Positions 32,404 to 41,173 of a DNA stretch of 64,000 bases are shown in pieces. Origin of the DNA: Actinophytocola algeriensis (GTDB lineage Bacteria; Actinomycetota; Actinomycetes; Mycobacteriales; Pseudonocardiaceae); NCBI RefSeq assembly GCF_014203735.1, contig NZ_JACHJQ010000010.1, forward strand, positions 310,001-374,000, written 5' to 3'. Position 1 is the first letter of the stretch. Every line of letters starts with the position of its first letter. The notes beneath the pieces were generated by a model that was not told the DNA's origin, ran no database searches, and was given only the letters and a program-made list of their open reading frames with translations. The translations under genes and the position numbers were made by a program.

Positions 32404-35289
32404 GTGGCCCGCGCTCGACGACCGGCCAGGCCACGCATCCGCACCAGCTCCCCGGTGCTGGTCGGGCGAGGTGACCAACTCGCGTCCCTGCACGCGGTGG
32501 CGGTGCTGCACCCGGCCGTCGTGCTCATCGAGGGCGAAGCCGGGGTCGGCAAGAGCAGGCTGCTCGTGGAGGTGCTCTCCTCCGATCTGGGACCCACCAC
32601 TCCCCTGGTCGGCCACTGCAGGCAACTGGGCGAGCCGTTCCCGTACGGGGCGGTGCTGGAGGCGCTGCGCGGCGCCCGGTCACGGCTCGCGCAGGGACAC
32701 GGGCAGCGGCCCGCGCTCAGCCCGGTCACCGGTGTGCTCGGGCCGCTGCTGCCCGAGATCGCCGAGTACCTCCCGCCGCCACCCGGCCCGATCGGCGACC
32801 CCCGCGCGGAGCGGCACCGGTTGTTCCGCGCCGTGCGGGAGCTGACCGGTGCGCTCGGGCCGCTGCTGCTCGCGATCGAGGACCTGCAGTGGGCCGACGA
32901 CGGCACCCGGCAGCTGCTGCGGTTCCTCATGAGCGACCCGCCCCCGGCCCTGACGACGGTCGTCACCTACCGGCGGGAGGACGTGCCGGGCGGGCTCCCG
33001 CTGGGTGCCGCGTACCGGCCGCCCGCCGGGGTGGTCAGCGTCGTGCTGGAGATCGCGCCGCTGACCGTCGCCGAGGTCCGCGCGCTGACCGAGGCGATCC
33101 TCGGCGAGGAGACGGTGTCCGCCGAGTTCGCGGCCCGGCTGCACGAGCGGACCGCCGGGATCCCGTTCGTCGTCGAGGAAACCCTGCGTGCGCTGCGCAA
33201 CCCCGGTGGCGCCGTGCACGCCGACGGCGCGACCGCGCGGCGGCTGCTGGACGCCGTGGCCGTACCCGTCCTGCTGCGCGACGCCATGGCCGAACGGCTC
33301 GCCGCCCTGCCGACACAGGCGACCCGGCTGGTGCAGGCCGCCGCCGTGCTCGGGGTGCCGGCCGACGCCGAACTGCTCGGCGAGGTCGCGGGGGTGCCGG
33401 AGCCGAGGCTGCGTGCCGCGCTCACCCACGCGCTCGCCGGGCACGTGCTCTACGAGCAGGACGGCGGCCGGTACGGGTTCCGGCACTCGCTCGCCAGGCA
33501 GGCGGTGTACGACACGATCGGCGGGCCCGACCGCGTGCACCTGCACGACCGCGCCATCGACGCGCTCGACCGGGTGACGCCGAAACCGCTGCGGCAGCTC
33601 GCCGAGCACAGCGAACAGGCCGGCCGGATGACGGCGTGGCTCACCTACGGGGAGGCGGCCGCCGACCGGGCCGCCGAGGTGGGTGACGCGGCCACCACGA
33701 CCGCGCTCCTGCAGCGGCTGCTGAACGAGCCCGCACTGCCCGCTGAGCACGTGGACCGGCTCGCGATCAAGCTCGGCAAGATCGCGCACACCGGGCTCGA
33801 CCAGCGCGACCCGACGGAGACGCTCGAGCGGCTGCTTGGCGACCCCCGGCTGTCCACGTCCGTGCGTGGCGAGGTGCGGCTGTACCGGGGCCTGCTGCTC
33901 CTTCGGCAGGCGGGCGGCCTGGTCGCGGCCCGTTCCGAGATCGAGCGGGCCATCAACGACCTCACCGAGCGGCCGGACCTCGCCGCGCGCGGCACGGCGG
34001 TGCTCGCGCTGTCCTACGTCGGCCAGGCGTCGCTCGACGACCTGCGGCCGTGGCTGGCGCGGCTCGCCGAGTACCGGGCGCACGCCGACGGCGAGCTGCG
34101 GCTCACGTTGCTGGCCAACGAGTTCGGGTCCCGCATGCACGTCGGCGACCCGACCGTGCTCACCAGCCTCCACGAGATCCCGGACGAGGTCGAGACCGTC
34201 GGCGAGCGGCACCACCTCGCCCGGCTGCGCTGCAACCTCGGCGACGCGTGCGCGGTGACCGGTCACCTGCGGCTCGCGGGTGACCTGCTGCGCGACGGGC
34301 TGCGCGCGGCGGCCGACTGCGGCGCCACGTTCGTGGTGAGCACCGCCCGGTCCACGCAGGCGCGCCTCGACTGGTTCACCGGCCGGTGGGACGGTCTGGC
34401 CGACCGCGCCCACCGGATGCTCGACGAGTACCGCGACCTGTTCCCGGTGGCGAGCGAGCTGTGCCTCGTGCTCGGCTCGCTCGCGGTGACCCGCGGCGAG
34501 TGGGCGGCCGCCACCAGCCACTTCACCGAGACGGGCGCGTTCGCGCCGGAGGAGGCGATCAGCCAGGTGGCGATCGCCGGGTGCGCGGGGCTGGCGTGGA
34601 ACGCGCTGGCGCAGGACGACCCGGCGGCCGCCTGCGACCACGTGGACCGCGGCCTGGACATCCTGCGGCACAAGGGTGTCTGGGCGTGGATCGGTGAGCT
34701 GGGCCCGGCCGCGGCGGCCTGCTACCTCGCGGCCGGACGAGAGGCGGACGCGGCGCGGCTGGTCGACGAGATGACCGCCGGACTCGCGGGCCTGGACGTG
34801 CCGATCGGCGTTGCGGCGCTGGCGCAGTGCCGGGGCCGCCTGGCGGAGCACCGCGGCGACCTCGACGAGGCCGTCTCGCAGTACCGGACGGCCGCGACCG
34901 CCTACGAAGCGCTGCCCGCCCCGTACTTCGCGGCGACCGTCGCGGAACGCGAGGCGCAGTGCCTGCTGCCGACCGACCCCGACAAGGCGACCGAACAGCT
35001 GTCCGCGCTCGTGGACGTGTTCGACGCCCTCGGCGCCACCCGCGACGCGGCCCGCTGCCGCCACCAGCTGCGCGGCGCGGGCAGCGGCAAACCGTCCCGC
35101 CGCGGCCGCCGCGGCTACGGCGACGAACTGTCCCCGAGGGAGATCGAGGTGGCCCGGCTGCTCGCGGGCGGCCACACGAACCGGGAGATCGCGGAGATCC
35201 TGTTCCTGTCGCCACGCACGGTCGAACAGCACGCGGCGCGTGTGCTCCGCAAGCTCGGTGTCAGTTCACGCAACCAGCTTCAGCTCTAG
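32404..35289 (+). CDS. LuxR-family LAL-type ATP-binding regulator
   Basis: This 961-aa regulator has an N-terminal AAA/STAND ATPase with Walker A GEAGVGKSR at about 43-51 and a Walker-B-like LLLAIEDLQWADDG near 155-168. A long helical/TPR-like middle follows. The last ~60 residues are a LuxR HTH (LSPREIEVARLLAGGHTNRE then IAEILFLSPRTVEQHAARVL). GTG at 32404 has GAGGAGAG upstream. It is divergent from the subtilase pair and precedes the micro-ORF/SDR unit, so either may be a target; no target site can be read. Confidence 0.93.
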   Translation: MARARRPARPRIRTSSPVLVGRGDQLASLHAVAVLHPAVVLIEGEAGVGKSRLLVEVLSSDLGPTTPLVGHCRQLGEPFPYGAVLEALRGARSRLAQGHGQRPALSPVTGVLGPLLPEIAEYLPPPPGPIGDPRAERHRLFRAVRELTGALGPLLLAIEDLQWADDGTRQLLRFLMSDPPPALTTVVTYRREDVPGGLPLGAAYRPPAGVVSVVLEIAPLTVAEVRALTEAILGEETVSAEFAARLHERTAGIPFVVEETLRALRNPGGAVHADGATARRLLDAVAVPVLLRDAMAERLAALPTQATRLVQAAAVLGVPADAELLGEVAGVPEPRLRAALTHALAGHVLYEQDGGRYGFRHSLARQAVYDTIGGPDRVHLHDRAIDALDRVTPKPLRQLAEHSEQAGRMTAWLTYGEAAADRAAEVGDAATTTALLQRLLNEPALPAEHVDRLAIKLGKIAHTGLDQRDPTETLERLLGDPRLSTSVRGEVRLYRGLLLLRQAGGLVAARSEIERAINDLTERPDLAARGTAVLALSYVGQASLDDLRPWLARLAEYRAHADGELRLTLLANEFGSRMHVGDPTVLTSLHEIPDEVETVGERHHLARLRCNLGDACAVTGHLRLAGDLLRDGLRAAADCGATFVVSTARSTQARLDWFTGRWDGLADRAHRMLDEYRDLFPVASELCLVLGSLAVTRGEWAAATSHFTETGAFAPEEAISQVAIAGCAGLAWNALAQDDPAAACDHVDRGLDILRHKGVWAWIGELGPAAAACYLAAGREADAARLVDEMTAGLAGLDVPIGVAALAQCRGRLAEHRGDLDEAVSQYRTAATAYEALPAPYFAATVAEREAQCLLPTDPDKATEQLSALVDVFDALGATRDAARCRHQLRGAGSGKPSRRGRRGYGDELSPREIEVARLLAGGHTNREIAEILFLSPRTVEQHAARVLRKLGVSSRNQLQL

Positions 35290-35403
35290 ATTGCTGTTTC
35301 GCCGGACGTCTTGCACGGGGTGGTGTGTCCTCGCCGGACGGGCCTCCGACTACCGCCGACCCAATACGCCGATCACCGTGGTTCGGTCAGTAACCTGAGG
35401 ATC

Positions 35404-35565
35404 ATGGTTTCGAAGGACGATCTGCTCCGGGTGCTGCCGATGCGCGGCCTCCGTGCCGACTACGGCACCAAATCCTCTCGCACGGGCGGCGCCAAGATGA
35501 ACAACCAGTACGTGGGCAGGAAAGTCACCGAGGAAGCCGTGCGACGGCTGGGGAGCGACGCGTGA
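35404..35565 (+). CDS. 53-aa protein coupled to a short-chain dehydrogenase
   Basis: ATG 35404 has GAGG just upstream (TGAGGATC-ATG), and the ORF ends overlapping the GTG of the dehydrogenase by 4 bp. The peptide is charged and Gly/Arg-rich (LRVLPMRGLRADYGTKSS, then MNNQYVGRKVTEEAVRRLG). It has no signal peptide, no membrane segment and no Cys. It matches no family I know. It could be a small subunit or regulator of the enzyme, or a coupling leader; the frame extends upstream to 35311 but without a better start. Confidence 0.6.
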   Translation: MVSKDDLLRVLPMRGLRADYGTKSSRTGGAKMNNQYVGRKVTEEAVRRLGSDA

Positions 35566-36314
35566 GCCGGGGTGTCCTGGTCACCGGGGCGTCCGGTGAC
35601 CTCGGACGGGCGATCGCGGTGGCGTTCGCCCGTGCGGGGGACCGGGTGGCGGTGCACTACTCGGCACGCAGGGCCGAGGCGGAGCAGACCCTCGCCGAAC
35701 TGCCCGGCGACGGCCACGCGCTGGTGTCGGGTGACCTCGCCGACCCCCGGCAGGTCGCGGACCTCGCCGCGGCCGCGGCGAGCGCACTCGGCGGTGTGGA
35801 CGTACTGGTCAACAACGCCGCGGTCGTCACGAGCGGCTACGCGGTGGCGGACGCCGACTACGAGACCTGGCAGCAGGCGTGGCGCGAGACCCTCGACGTG
35901 AACCTGTTCGGCGCGGCCAACCTCAGCTACTGCGTCGCGCGCGGGCTCATCGACCGGGGCGCCGAGGGTGCCATCGTGAACGTCGGCTCGCGCGGCGCCT
36001 TCCGCGGTGAGCCGGACGCACCGGCGTACGGCGCCAGCAAGGCAGGCCTGCACGCGCTCGGCCAGTCGCTGGCGGTGGCCCTCGCCCCGCACGGGATCTC
36101 GGTGACCTCGGTGGCACCCGGCTTCGTCGAGACCGACCGGGTCGCCGACCGGCTCTCCGGCGACAGCGGGGCCGCGATCCGCGCACAGAGCCCGCACAAC
36201 CGGGTCGCCAGGCCGGAGGAGGTCGCGGCCGCCGTCGTCTACCTGGCCTCCCCGGCCGCCCGCTGGTCGACTGGCGCCGTCCTGGACGTCAACGGCGCGT
36301 CCTACCTGCGCTGA
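35562..36314 (+). CDS. Short-chain dehydrogenase/reductase
   Basis: This 250-aa classical SDR has the NAD(P) site TGASGDLG at residues 8-15, NNAAVV at 84-89, Ser143 in VGSRGAF and the YxxxK pair Tyr156/Lys160 in AYGASKAG. APGFVETDRV after it is the usual substrate-loop start. It reduces or oxidises a carbonyl/alcohol with NAD(P); substrate unknown. Translation is coupled to the 53-aa ORF upstream. Confidence 0.92.
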   Translation: MSRGVLVTGASGDLGRAIAVAFARAGDRVAVHYSARRAEAEQTLAELPGDGHALVSGDLADPRQVADLAAAAASALGGVDVLVNNAAVVTSGYAVADADYETWQQAWRETLDVNLFGAANLSYCVARGLIDRGAEGAIVNVGSRGAFRGEPDAPAYGASKAGLHALGQSLAVALAPHGISVTSVAPGFVETDRVADRLSGDSGAAIRAQSPHNRVARPEEVAAAVVYLASPAARWSTGAVLDVNGASYLR

Positions 36315-36527
36315 CGTGCCCCGCTGTTGCACACCTCGGTGAGTGCCGGCGGGAGAACACGACTCGGACATGTCGAACAGCGGAACGACAGCGCCACAGT
36401 CGTTCACTGGAGTCGGAGGCCGGAACACAACCGCATTGTGCGGGCGATGTGCGCGATTCCACTGTGAACTGTGCCTTGTGGACGCACCGCGTCGGTGACC
36501 GCGATGCCGCGAAGCTAGGGTCGGGGT

Positions 36528-37772
36528 ATGTCGATCATTCCAGACACGGCGGGTTTCCAGCCCGACGGCGACGCGAGCTGGGCCGACCCGGCCACCGGGG
36601 ACCGCATGTCCGTGCAGTTCTTCGACCTGGTGCCGAACCTGCCCGCGGGTCTGGACGACGTGCCGCGCCTGCGTTACGAGCTGGCCGTGCAGACGGCCGA
36701 CTTCGGTGGGCTCGTCGAGGCGTTCGTGGTGTCCCTCGACGGGTCGCCCGCCCTGTTGCAGGTGGTCAAGGTGCCGTTGCCGGACCGGCCGGGGCAGGCC
36801 TTCATCGCCTCGGTCACCGTGCCCAAGGCGACCGCCAGCGCCGTGGTGCAGCTGCTCCTGATCGAAGGGCCCACCACCGGGGTCCGCGAGGCGATGGTGC
36901 TCTCCGACGTCATCAGCGAGACCGGGAACCCCGACGCGTTCTACGCCCCGCACCCCTACGCGCCGCAGACCCAGCCCAAGCTGCCCTGGCACCGCGCCGA
37001 CGACCCCCGGTTCGACGAGCGGCTGCCCGACCACCCGCTGAGCCGCGCCCGGCGCTGGCTGCGGCACGTGCTGGCCACCGCCCAGCTGGCCCCGGAGTTC
37101 GCCGCGCTGCCGCCGTTCGGATCGCCGGTGTCGGTGTCCATCGGGTTGCCGATCGGGCCGTTCCTGCCACTGTGGACGGTCAACGAGACGATGACGTTCT
37201 GGCGGCTGCCGGACCCCGGTGCGGTGCGCGCGCAGCTGGGCCACGGCGCAACGGACCGGCGCCCGGTGACCCAGAGCGAGTCGTGTGAGGCGGCCTGGCT
37301 CGACCCGGCGGAGGGCGTGCTCACGTTGTCGCCGAACCTGCCGCCCGTGCGGGTCACGCCGGTCAGCGACGAGACGGCGTACACGAGCATCACGTCGGAG
37401 GACATCGTCGCGGCGTTCGACTGGATCGGCGAGCTGTCCGTCGCCGCGGGCGAACGGGCCGAGATGCTGCTCGTGCGCACCGCCGCCACCGCCGATGGCG
37501 CGGACAAGTTCGTGTTGATGTGCCTGCAGGTGCACGACGGCGACCGGGCCAACCCGACGTGCGTCGTGGAGACCTCACCGGTGCCGGTCGGCGCGCAGTT
37601 CTGGGACACCTTGCCGCCGCTGCCCACCCCGGACAAGGCCGGCTTCGCCCGCACCCGCGACGCCGACCACGCCCGCGTCGACGGCAGGCTGACCATGTGG
37701 GCGGTGCAGACCTGGGACCTCCACCCGTACCGGCTGATGCTGTCGTACAAGCCGAACCCGGACCTGCGCTGA
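36528..37772 (+). CDS. Hypothetical 414-aa protein
   Basis: No family recognised. It is soluble with no signal peptide, rich in Pro and Trp, and has alternating beta-like segments (FIASVTVPKATASAVVQLLL; EGVLTLSPNLPPVRVTPVS). A central region (PHPYAPQTQPKLPWHRADDP) splits it into an N-terminal ~150-aa part and a C-terminal ~240-aa part. ATG 36528 is preceded closely by TAGGGT, a -10-like hexamer, so the transcript may have almost no leader. It stands alone; gaps on both sides suggest a monocistronic gene. Confidence 0.75.
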   Translation: MSIIPDTAGFQPDGDASWADPATGDRMSVQFFDLVPNLPAGLDDVPRLRYELAVQTADFGGLVEAFVVSLDGSPALLQVVKVPLPDRPGQAFIASVTVPKATASAVVQLLLIEGPTTGVREAMVLSDVISETGNPDAFYAPHPYAPQTQPKLPWHRADDPRFDERLPDHPLSRARRWLRHVLATAQLAPEFAALPPFGSPVSVSIGLPIGPFLPLWTVNETMTFWRLPDPGAVRAQLGHGATDRRPVTQSESCEAAWLDPAEGVLTLSPNLPPVRVTPVSDETAYTSITSEDIVAAFDWIGELSVAAGERAEMLLVRTAATADGADKFVLMCLQVHDGDRANPTCVVETSPVPVGAQFWDTLPPLPTPDKAGFARTRDADHARVDGRLTMWAVQTWDLHPYRLMLSYKPNPDLR

Positions 37773-37888
37773 GCAAGGACCAGACGGTCCCGGAGCGCGG
37801 CTAGTGCTGTGTACACCGACGTTTGCCGGGTCCTGCGGCGGGTTCGGCCAGCCGACGGTGATCGCCGTACCCGGGGTGGGCTGGATTT

Positions 37889-37973
37889 GCCGTGAAAGGC
37901 GCGTTGAGGCCGTTGAGTGCCCTGAAAAGCGCCTTTCACAGCGTGGCCAATGCCGTGAAAGCGCCTTTCACGC
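37889..37973. repeat. Cluster of GTGAAAGGCGC / GCGCCTTTCAC repeats
   Basis: GCCGTGAAAGGCGCG at 37889 is followed by CCTGAAAAGCGCCTTTCACAG around 37921 and by CCGTGAAAGCGCCTTTCACG around 37953. These are two imperfect palindromes and one half, sharing the core of the 8517-8539 repeat. The element is intergenic and non-coding, and looks like a small dispersed palindromic repeat family. Confidence 0.6.
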
Positions 37974-38036
37974 ACAACAGACGTCGTGAGGGTGCGGGAG
38001 ACGCCGGGGGGCGCAAGCCCCACACCACACCCGAGG

Positions 38037-38085
38037 CTGCCTGCCATCCCAGAGACCTGCCCCTCCGGCGAGGAGCCGCCGGAGG
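38037..38085. repeat. CTGCCTGCCATCCC element plus GC hairpin
   Basis: CTGCCTGCCATCCC (38037-38050) is identical to the first 14 bases of the long inverted repeat at 58921. It is followed by a hairpin CCTCCGGCG-AGGAGC-CGCCGGAGG (38062-38085). With the palindromes just before it, this fills the 388-bp gap 37773-38160; no gene was seen there. Confidence 0.5.
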
Positions 38086-38160
38086 CAAACCCACCCGGCG
38101 AGAACAAACCACGAACCAATCCCGGCCAACGTCAGCGGGCACAGCACTAGCATCGACACC

Positions 38161-40101
38161 ATGATCGACCAGTTGAACTGGGGCGTCCTCGGTCCCGGCG
38201 GCATCGCCCGCACGTTCGCCCGGCAGCTACCGCTCTCCCGCACCGGGCGCCTGGTCGCCGTCGGCAGCCGGGACGCGGCGAGGGCGGCGGCGTTCGCGGA
38301 CGAGTTCGGCGCCGCGCGGTCCTACGGCTCGTACGAGGAGTTGCTCGCCGACCCCGAGGTCGACGCCGTCTACCTCGCGACCCCGCACCCCGCGCACCCC
38401 GAGTGGGTCATCCGCGCCGCCGAGGCGGGCAAGCACGTCCTGTGCGAGAAGCCGCTCGCGGTCACCTGGGCGCACGCCATGGCCGCCGTCGAGGCGGCCC
38501 ACAGGCACGACGTCTTCCTGATGGAGGCGTACATGTACCGGCACCACCCCCAGATGCGGCTGCTCACCGACCTGGTCCGCGACGGCGTGCTCGGCACGGT
38601 CGCGCACGTCCAGGCGTCCTTCTCCTTCGCGGCGACGCCGGACCCGGCAGGGCGGCTGTTCGCGCCGTCGCTGGCAGGCGGCGGGATCCTCGACGTCGGC
38701 GGCTACCCGGTGTCCGCGGCCCGCCTCGTCGCGGGTGCGGCGCGCGGGCTGCCGTTCGCGGACCCGGTCGCGGTGACCGGGGCAGGCCGGATCGGCGCGA
38801 CCGGCGTCGACGAGTGGGCGGTGGCGACGCTCGACTTCGGTGCCGGGCTGGTCGCACAGGTCGCCACGGGCGTCCGGGTCGCCGCCGACGACGCGCTGCG
38901 GGTCTACGGCAGTGAGGGGTACGCCGAGGTGCCCGACCCGTGGCTGCCGCCCGACGGCGCGCCCGGCCGGGTGGTGCTGCACCTGGCGGACGAGGAGGCC
39001 CGGGAGGTCACGACGCCACCGGCGGCGCAGTACGCGCTGGAGGCCGACTCGGTCGCCGAACACCTCGCCGCGCGCGAGTCGCCGGTGATGTCGTTGGCCG
39101 ACAGCCTCGGGAACGCGACGGTCCTCGACAGCTGGCGGCACGCCATCGGCCTGACCTACCCGATGGAGCGGGAGGTGCCGCCCCTGCCGGGCACCCCGCG
39201 GCGGCAGATGGCGACCGGCACGCTGCCGGGCATCGCCAAGCCGGTGTCGCGCCTGGTGATGGGCGTGGACAACCAGCGCGACCTGACCCACGCGGCCGTC
39301 ATGTTCGACGACTTCGCCGAGCAGGGCGGCAACACGTTCGACACGGCGTGGATCTACGGCGAGGGCATGCTGGAACCCTTGCTGGGCAAGTGGATCCGCA
39401 GCCGCGGCGTCCGTGACGACGTGGTGGTCGTCGGCAAGGGCGCGCACACCCCGCACTGTGACCCGGAGTCGCTGCGCCGCCAGCTCGCCGAATCACTGGA
39501 CCGCCTCGGCACCGACCACGTCGACCTGTACCTGATGCACCGCGACAACCTCGACGTGCCGGTCGGCGAGTTCGTCGACGTGCTGGCGGAGGAACGCGAG
39601 GCGGGCCGGGTCACCGCCTACGGCGTGTCGAACTGGACCCTGGACCGCGTCGACGAGGCGCTGGCGTACGCGCGGCAGCACGGCAGGGCGGGTTTCGCCG
39701 CGCTCAGCAACCACTTCAGCCTCGCCGAGGCGTACGCGGTGCCGTGGCCGGGCTGCGTCCACGCGACCGACGCGGCATCACAGTCCTGGCTCCGCGACCA
39801 CGACCTCGCGCTGCTGCCGTGGTCCAGCCAGGCGCGGGGCTTCTTCGCGGGCAACGACGACGAGGAAGTGGCGCGCTGCTACCACAGTGCGGCGAACTTC
39901 GGCCGCCGGGAGCGGGCGCGGGCGCTGGCGGCGGACCTCGGTGTCCCGGCGACGGCGGTCGCGCTGGCGTTCGTGCTGCACCAGCCGTTCGCGACGTTCC
40001 CGTTGATCGGCCCGCGCACCCTCGCGGAGACCCACGGCTCGCTGCGGGCACTCGAGGTGGCACTGACGCCGGAACAGGTGGCGTGGCTGGCCGACGGGTG
40101 A
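38161..40101 (+). CDS. Fused Gfo/Idh/MocA oxidoreductase - aldo/keto reductase
   Basis: This 646-aa two-enzyme fusion carries at residues 1-330 a Gfo/Idh/MocA dehydrogenase: Rossmann start NWGVLGPGGIARTFARQL, LATPHPAHPEWVIRAAEAGK and the EKPLAV motif (lysine of the active site). Residues ~345-646 form an aldo/keto reductase with a recognisable tetrad: Asp and Tyr in NTFDTAWIYGEG, Lys in VVVGKGAH and His in DLYLMHRDN. Each half has family-normal length and an intact active site. It probably performs two steps on one sugar or cyclitol. No frameshift or linker scar is visible. Confidence 0.92.
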   Translation: MIDQLNWGVLGPGGIARTFARQLPLSRTGRLVAVGSRDAARAAAFADEFGAARSYGSYEELLADPEVDAVYLATPHPAHPEWVIRAAEAGKHVLCEKPLAVTWAHAMAAVEAAHRHDVFLMEAYMYRHHPQMRLLTDLVRDGVLGTVAHVQASFSFAATPDPAGRLFAPSLAGGGILDVGGYPVSAARLVAGAARGLPFADPVAVTGAGRIGATGVDEWAVATLDFGAGLVAQVATGVRVAADDALRVYGSEGYAEVPDPWLPPDGAPGRVVLHLADEEAREVTTPPAAQYALEADSVAEHLAARESPVMSLADSLGNATVLDSWRHAIGLTYPMEREVPPLPGTPRRQMATGTLPGIAKPVSRLVMGVDNQRDLTHAAVMFDDFAEQGGNTFDTAWIYGEGMLEPLLGKWIRSRGVRDDVVVVGKGAHTPHCDPESLRRQLAESLDRLGTDHVDLYLMHRDNLDVPVGEFVDVLAEEREAGRVTAYGVSNWTLDRVDEALAYARQHGRAGFAALSNHFSLAEAYAVPWPGCVHATDAASQSWLRDHDLALLPWSSQARGFFAGNDDEEVARCYHSAANFGRRERARALAADLGVPATAVALAFVLHQPFATFPLIGPRTLAETHGSLRALEVALTPEQVAWLADG

Positions 40102-40111
40102 CCGGCTCGTT

Positions 40112-40951
40112 TCAGGACTCCTGCCGGGGTGCCGGGGTGTCGCGCCTGCGTTCGTAGGGCAGGAGCTCACCCGCGGTGACCGCGAACGGCAGGTGGTTGC
40201 CCGGGGGCGGGAGCGGGCAGGTGGCGAAGTCGGTGAACGCGCAGGGCAGGTTGCGCGCCCGGTTGAAGTCGAGCCGCACCTCTCCGTCGTCCTGGCTTTC
40301 CACGTCCAGCGCCCGGTTCGCGGCGTAGGTGGTCACGCCACTGGTGGCGTCGGTGAACAGGATGCTCAACCCGTCACCGCCCAGCCCGTTGAAGGCGGTG
40401 AGCGTGTGGGTCACGCCGTCGTGCTCGAACCGCACGACACCGGGACTGGCATAGACGTGGCTGAGCCCCTCGACCACCGCGCCGACCGTCACCGGGCGGG
40501 GCCGCTCGAACGGCTCGAACCGCCCTCGCACCACCCATCCCGGGTCCGGGTCGTAGGTCGGGACACCGGCGAACAACGCCAGCGCGGGCGCGCTCGGGTC
40601 GTGCACCCGGACGAGGTAGCCGGACCGGCGGGCGACCTCGATCTCCACGTCACCGAAGGCCACCCGGGCTCCGGCGCCACTGTTCACCAGCTCGAACCGG
40701 TGCACACCTGTCAGCGGTGCGCCCTCGGCCGCCAACTCCGCACCGTCCGGGTCCACGTAGGCGGCATCGTTGTCCTGCCACCACTTCCCCGGCACACCCG
40801 GGTACTCCTGGGGGGTGTAGGACAGCCAGTCCAGGGACACCAGCGCCAGCCATCCGTACGGGTGGGCCAGCTCCCGCTCCCTGGCTACCTTCCACTGCTG
40901 CCACCGGTGCACGAAACGGGCGGAACTGGCGTATGTGGTGTCCGGGCTCAT
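40112..40951 (-). CDS. DUF1684-domain protein
   Basis: This 279-aa protein begins at ATG 40951 with GGAGG four bases upstream. The frame is open further 5' but without a good site. It shows the DUF1684 pattern: a helical start (FVHRWQQWKVARERELAHPY then GWLALVSLDWL), a beta-rich core (RSGYLVRVHDPSAPALALFA; FEPFERPRPVTV) and a conserved C-terminal block VRLDFNRARNLPCAFTDFAT with PLPPPGNHLPFAVTAGE. Function of the family is unknown. It converges on the fusion oxidoreductase gene, ending 10 bp from it. Confidence 0.85.
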   Translation of the reverse strand: MSPDTTYASSARFVHRWQQWKVARERELAHPYGWLALVSLDWLSYTPQEYPGVPGKWWQDNDAAYVDPDGAELAAEGAPLTGVHRFELVNSGAGARVAFGDVEIEVARRSGYLVRVHDPSAPALALFAGVPTYDPDPGWVVRGRFEPFERPRPVTVGAVVEGLSHVYASPGVVRFEHDGVTHTLTAFNGLGGDGLSILFTDATSGVTTYAANRALDVESQDDGEVRLDFNRARNLPCAFTDFATCPLPPPGNHLPFAVTAGELLPYERRRDTPAPRQES

Positions 40952-41173
40952 CGGGCCTCCGCTCGGTGTCCCCTCCGAGCATGCTGCCACGGACGCCTCG
41001 ACGGCAACGTCGATCGCATCATGGGACGGCTCGATCACGCATGGGCGGAACGGTGCGTGCCGTTCCTCGCCCCCGGAACCGGCCACGCCCGGCATCGTGG
41101 TGCCGACCGCGACCCGCCGTCGGCTCCGCCCGCCGCTGACCGTCCGCTCGTGACTGTCCACTCGTCCGGATCG

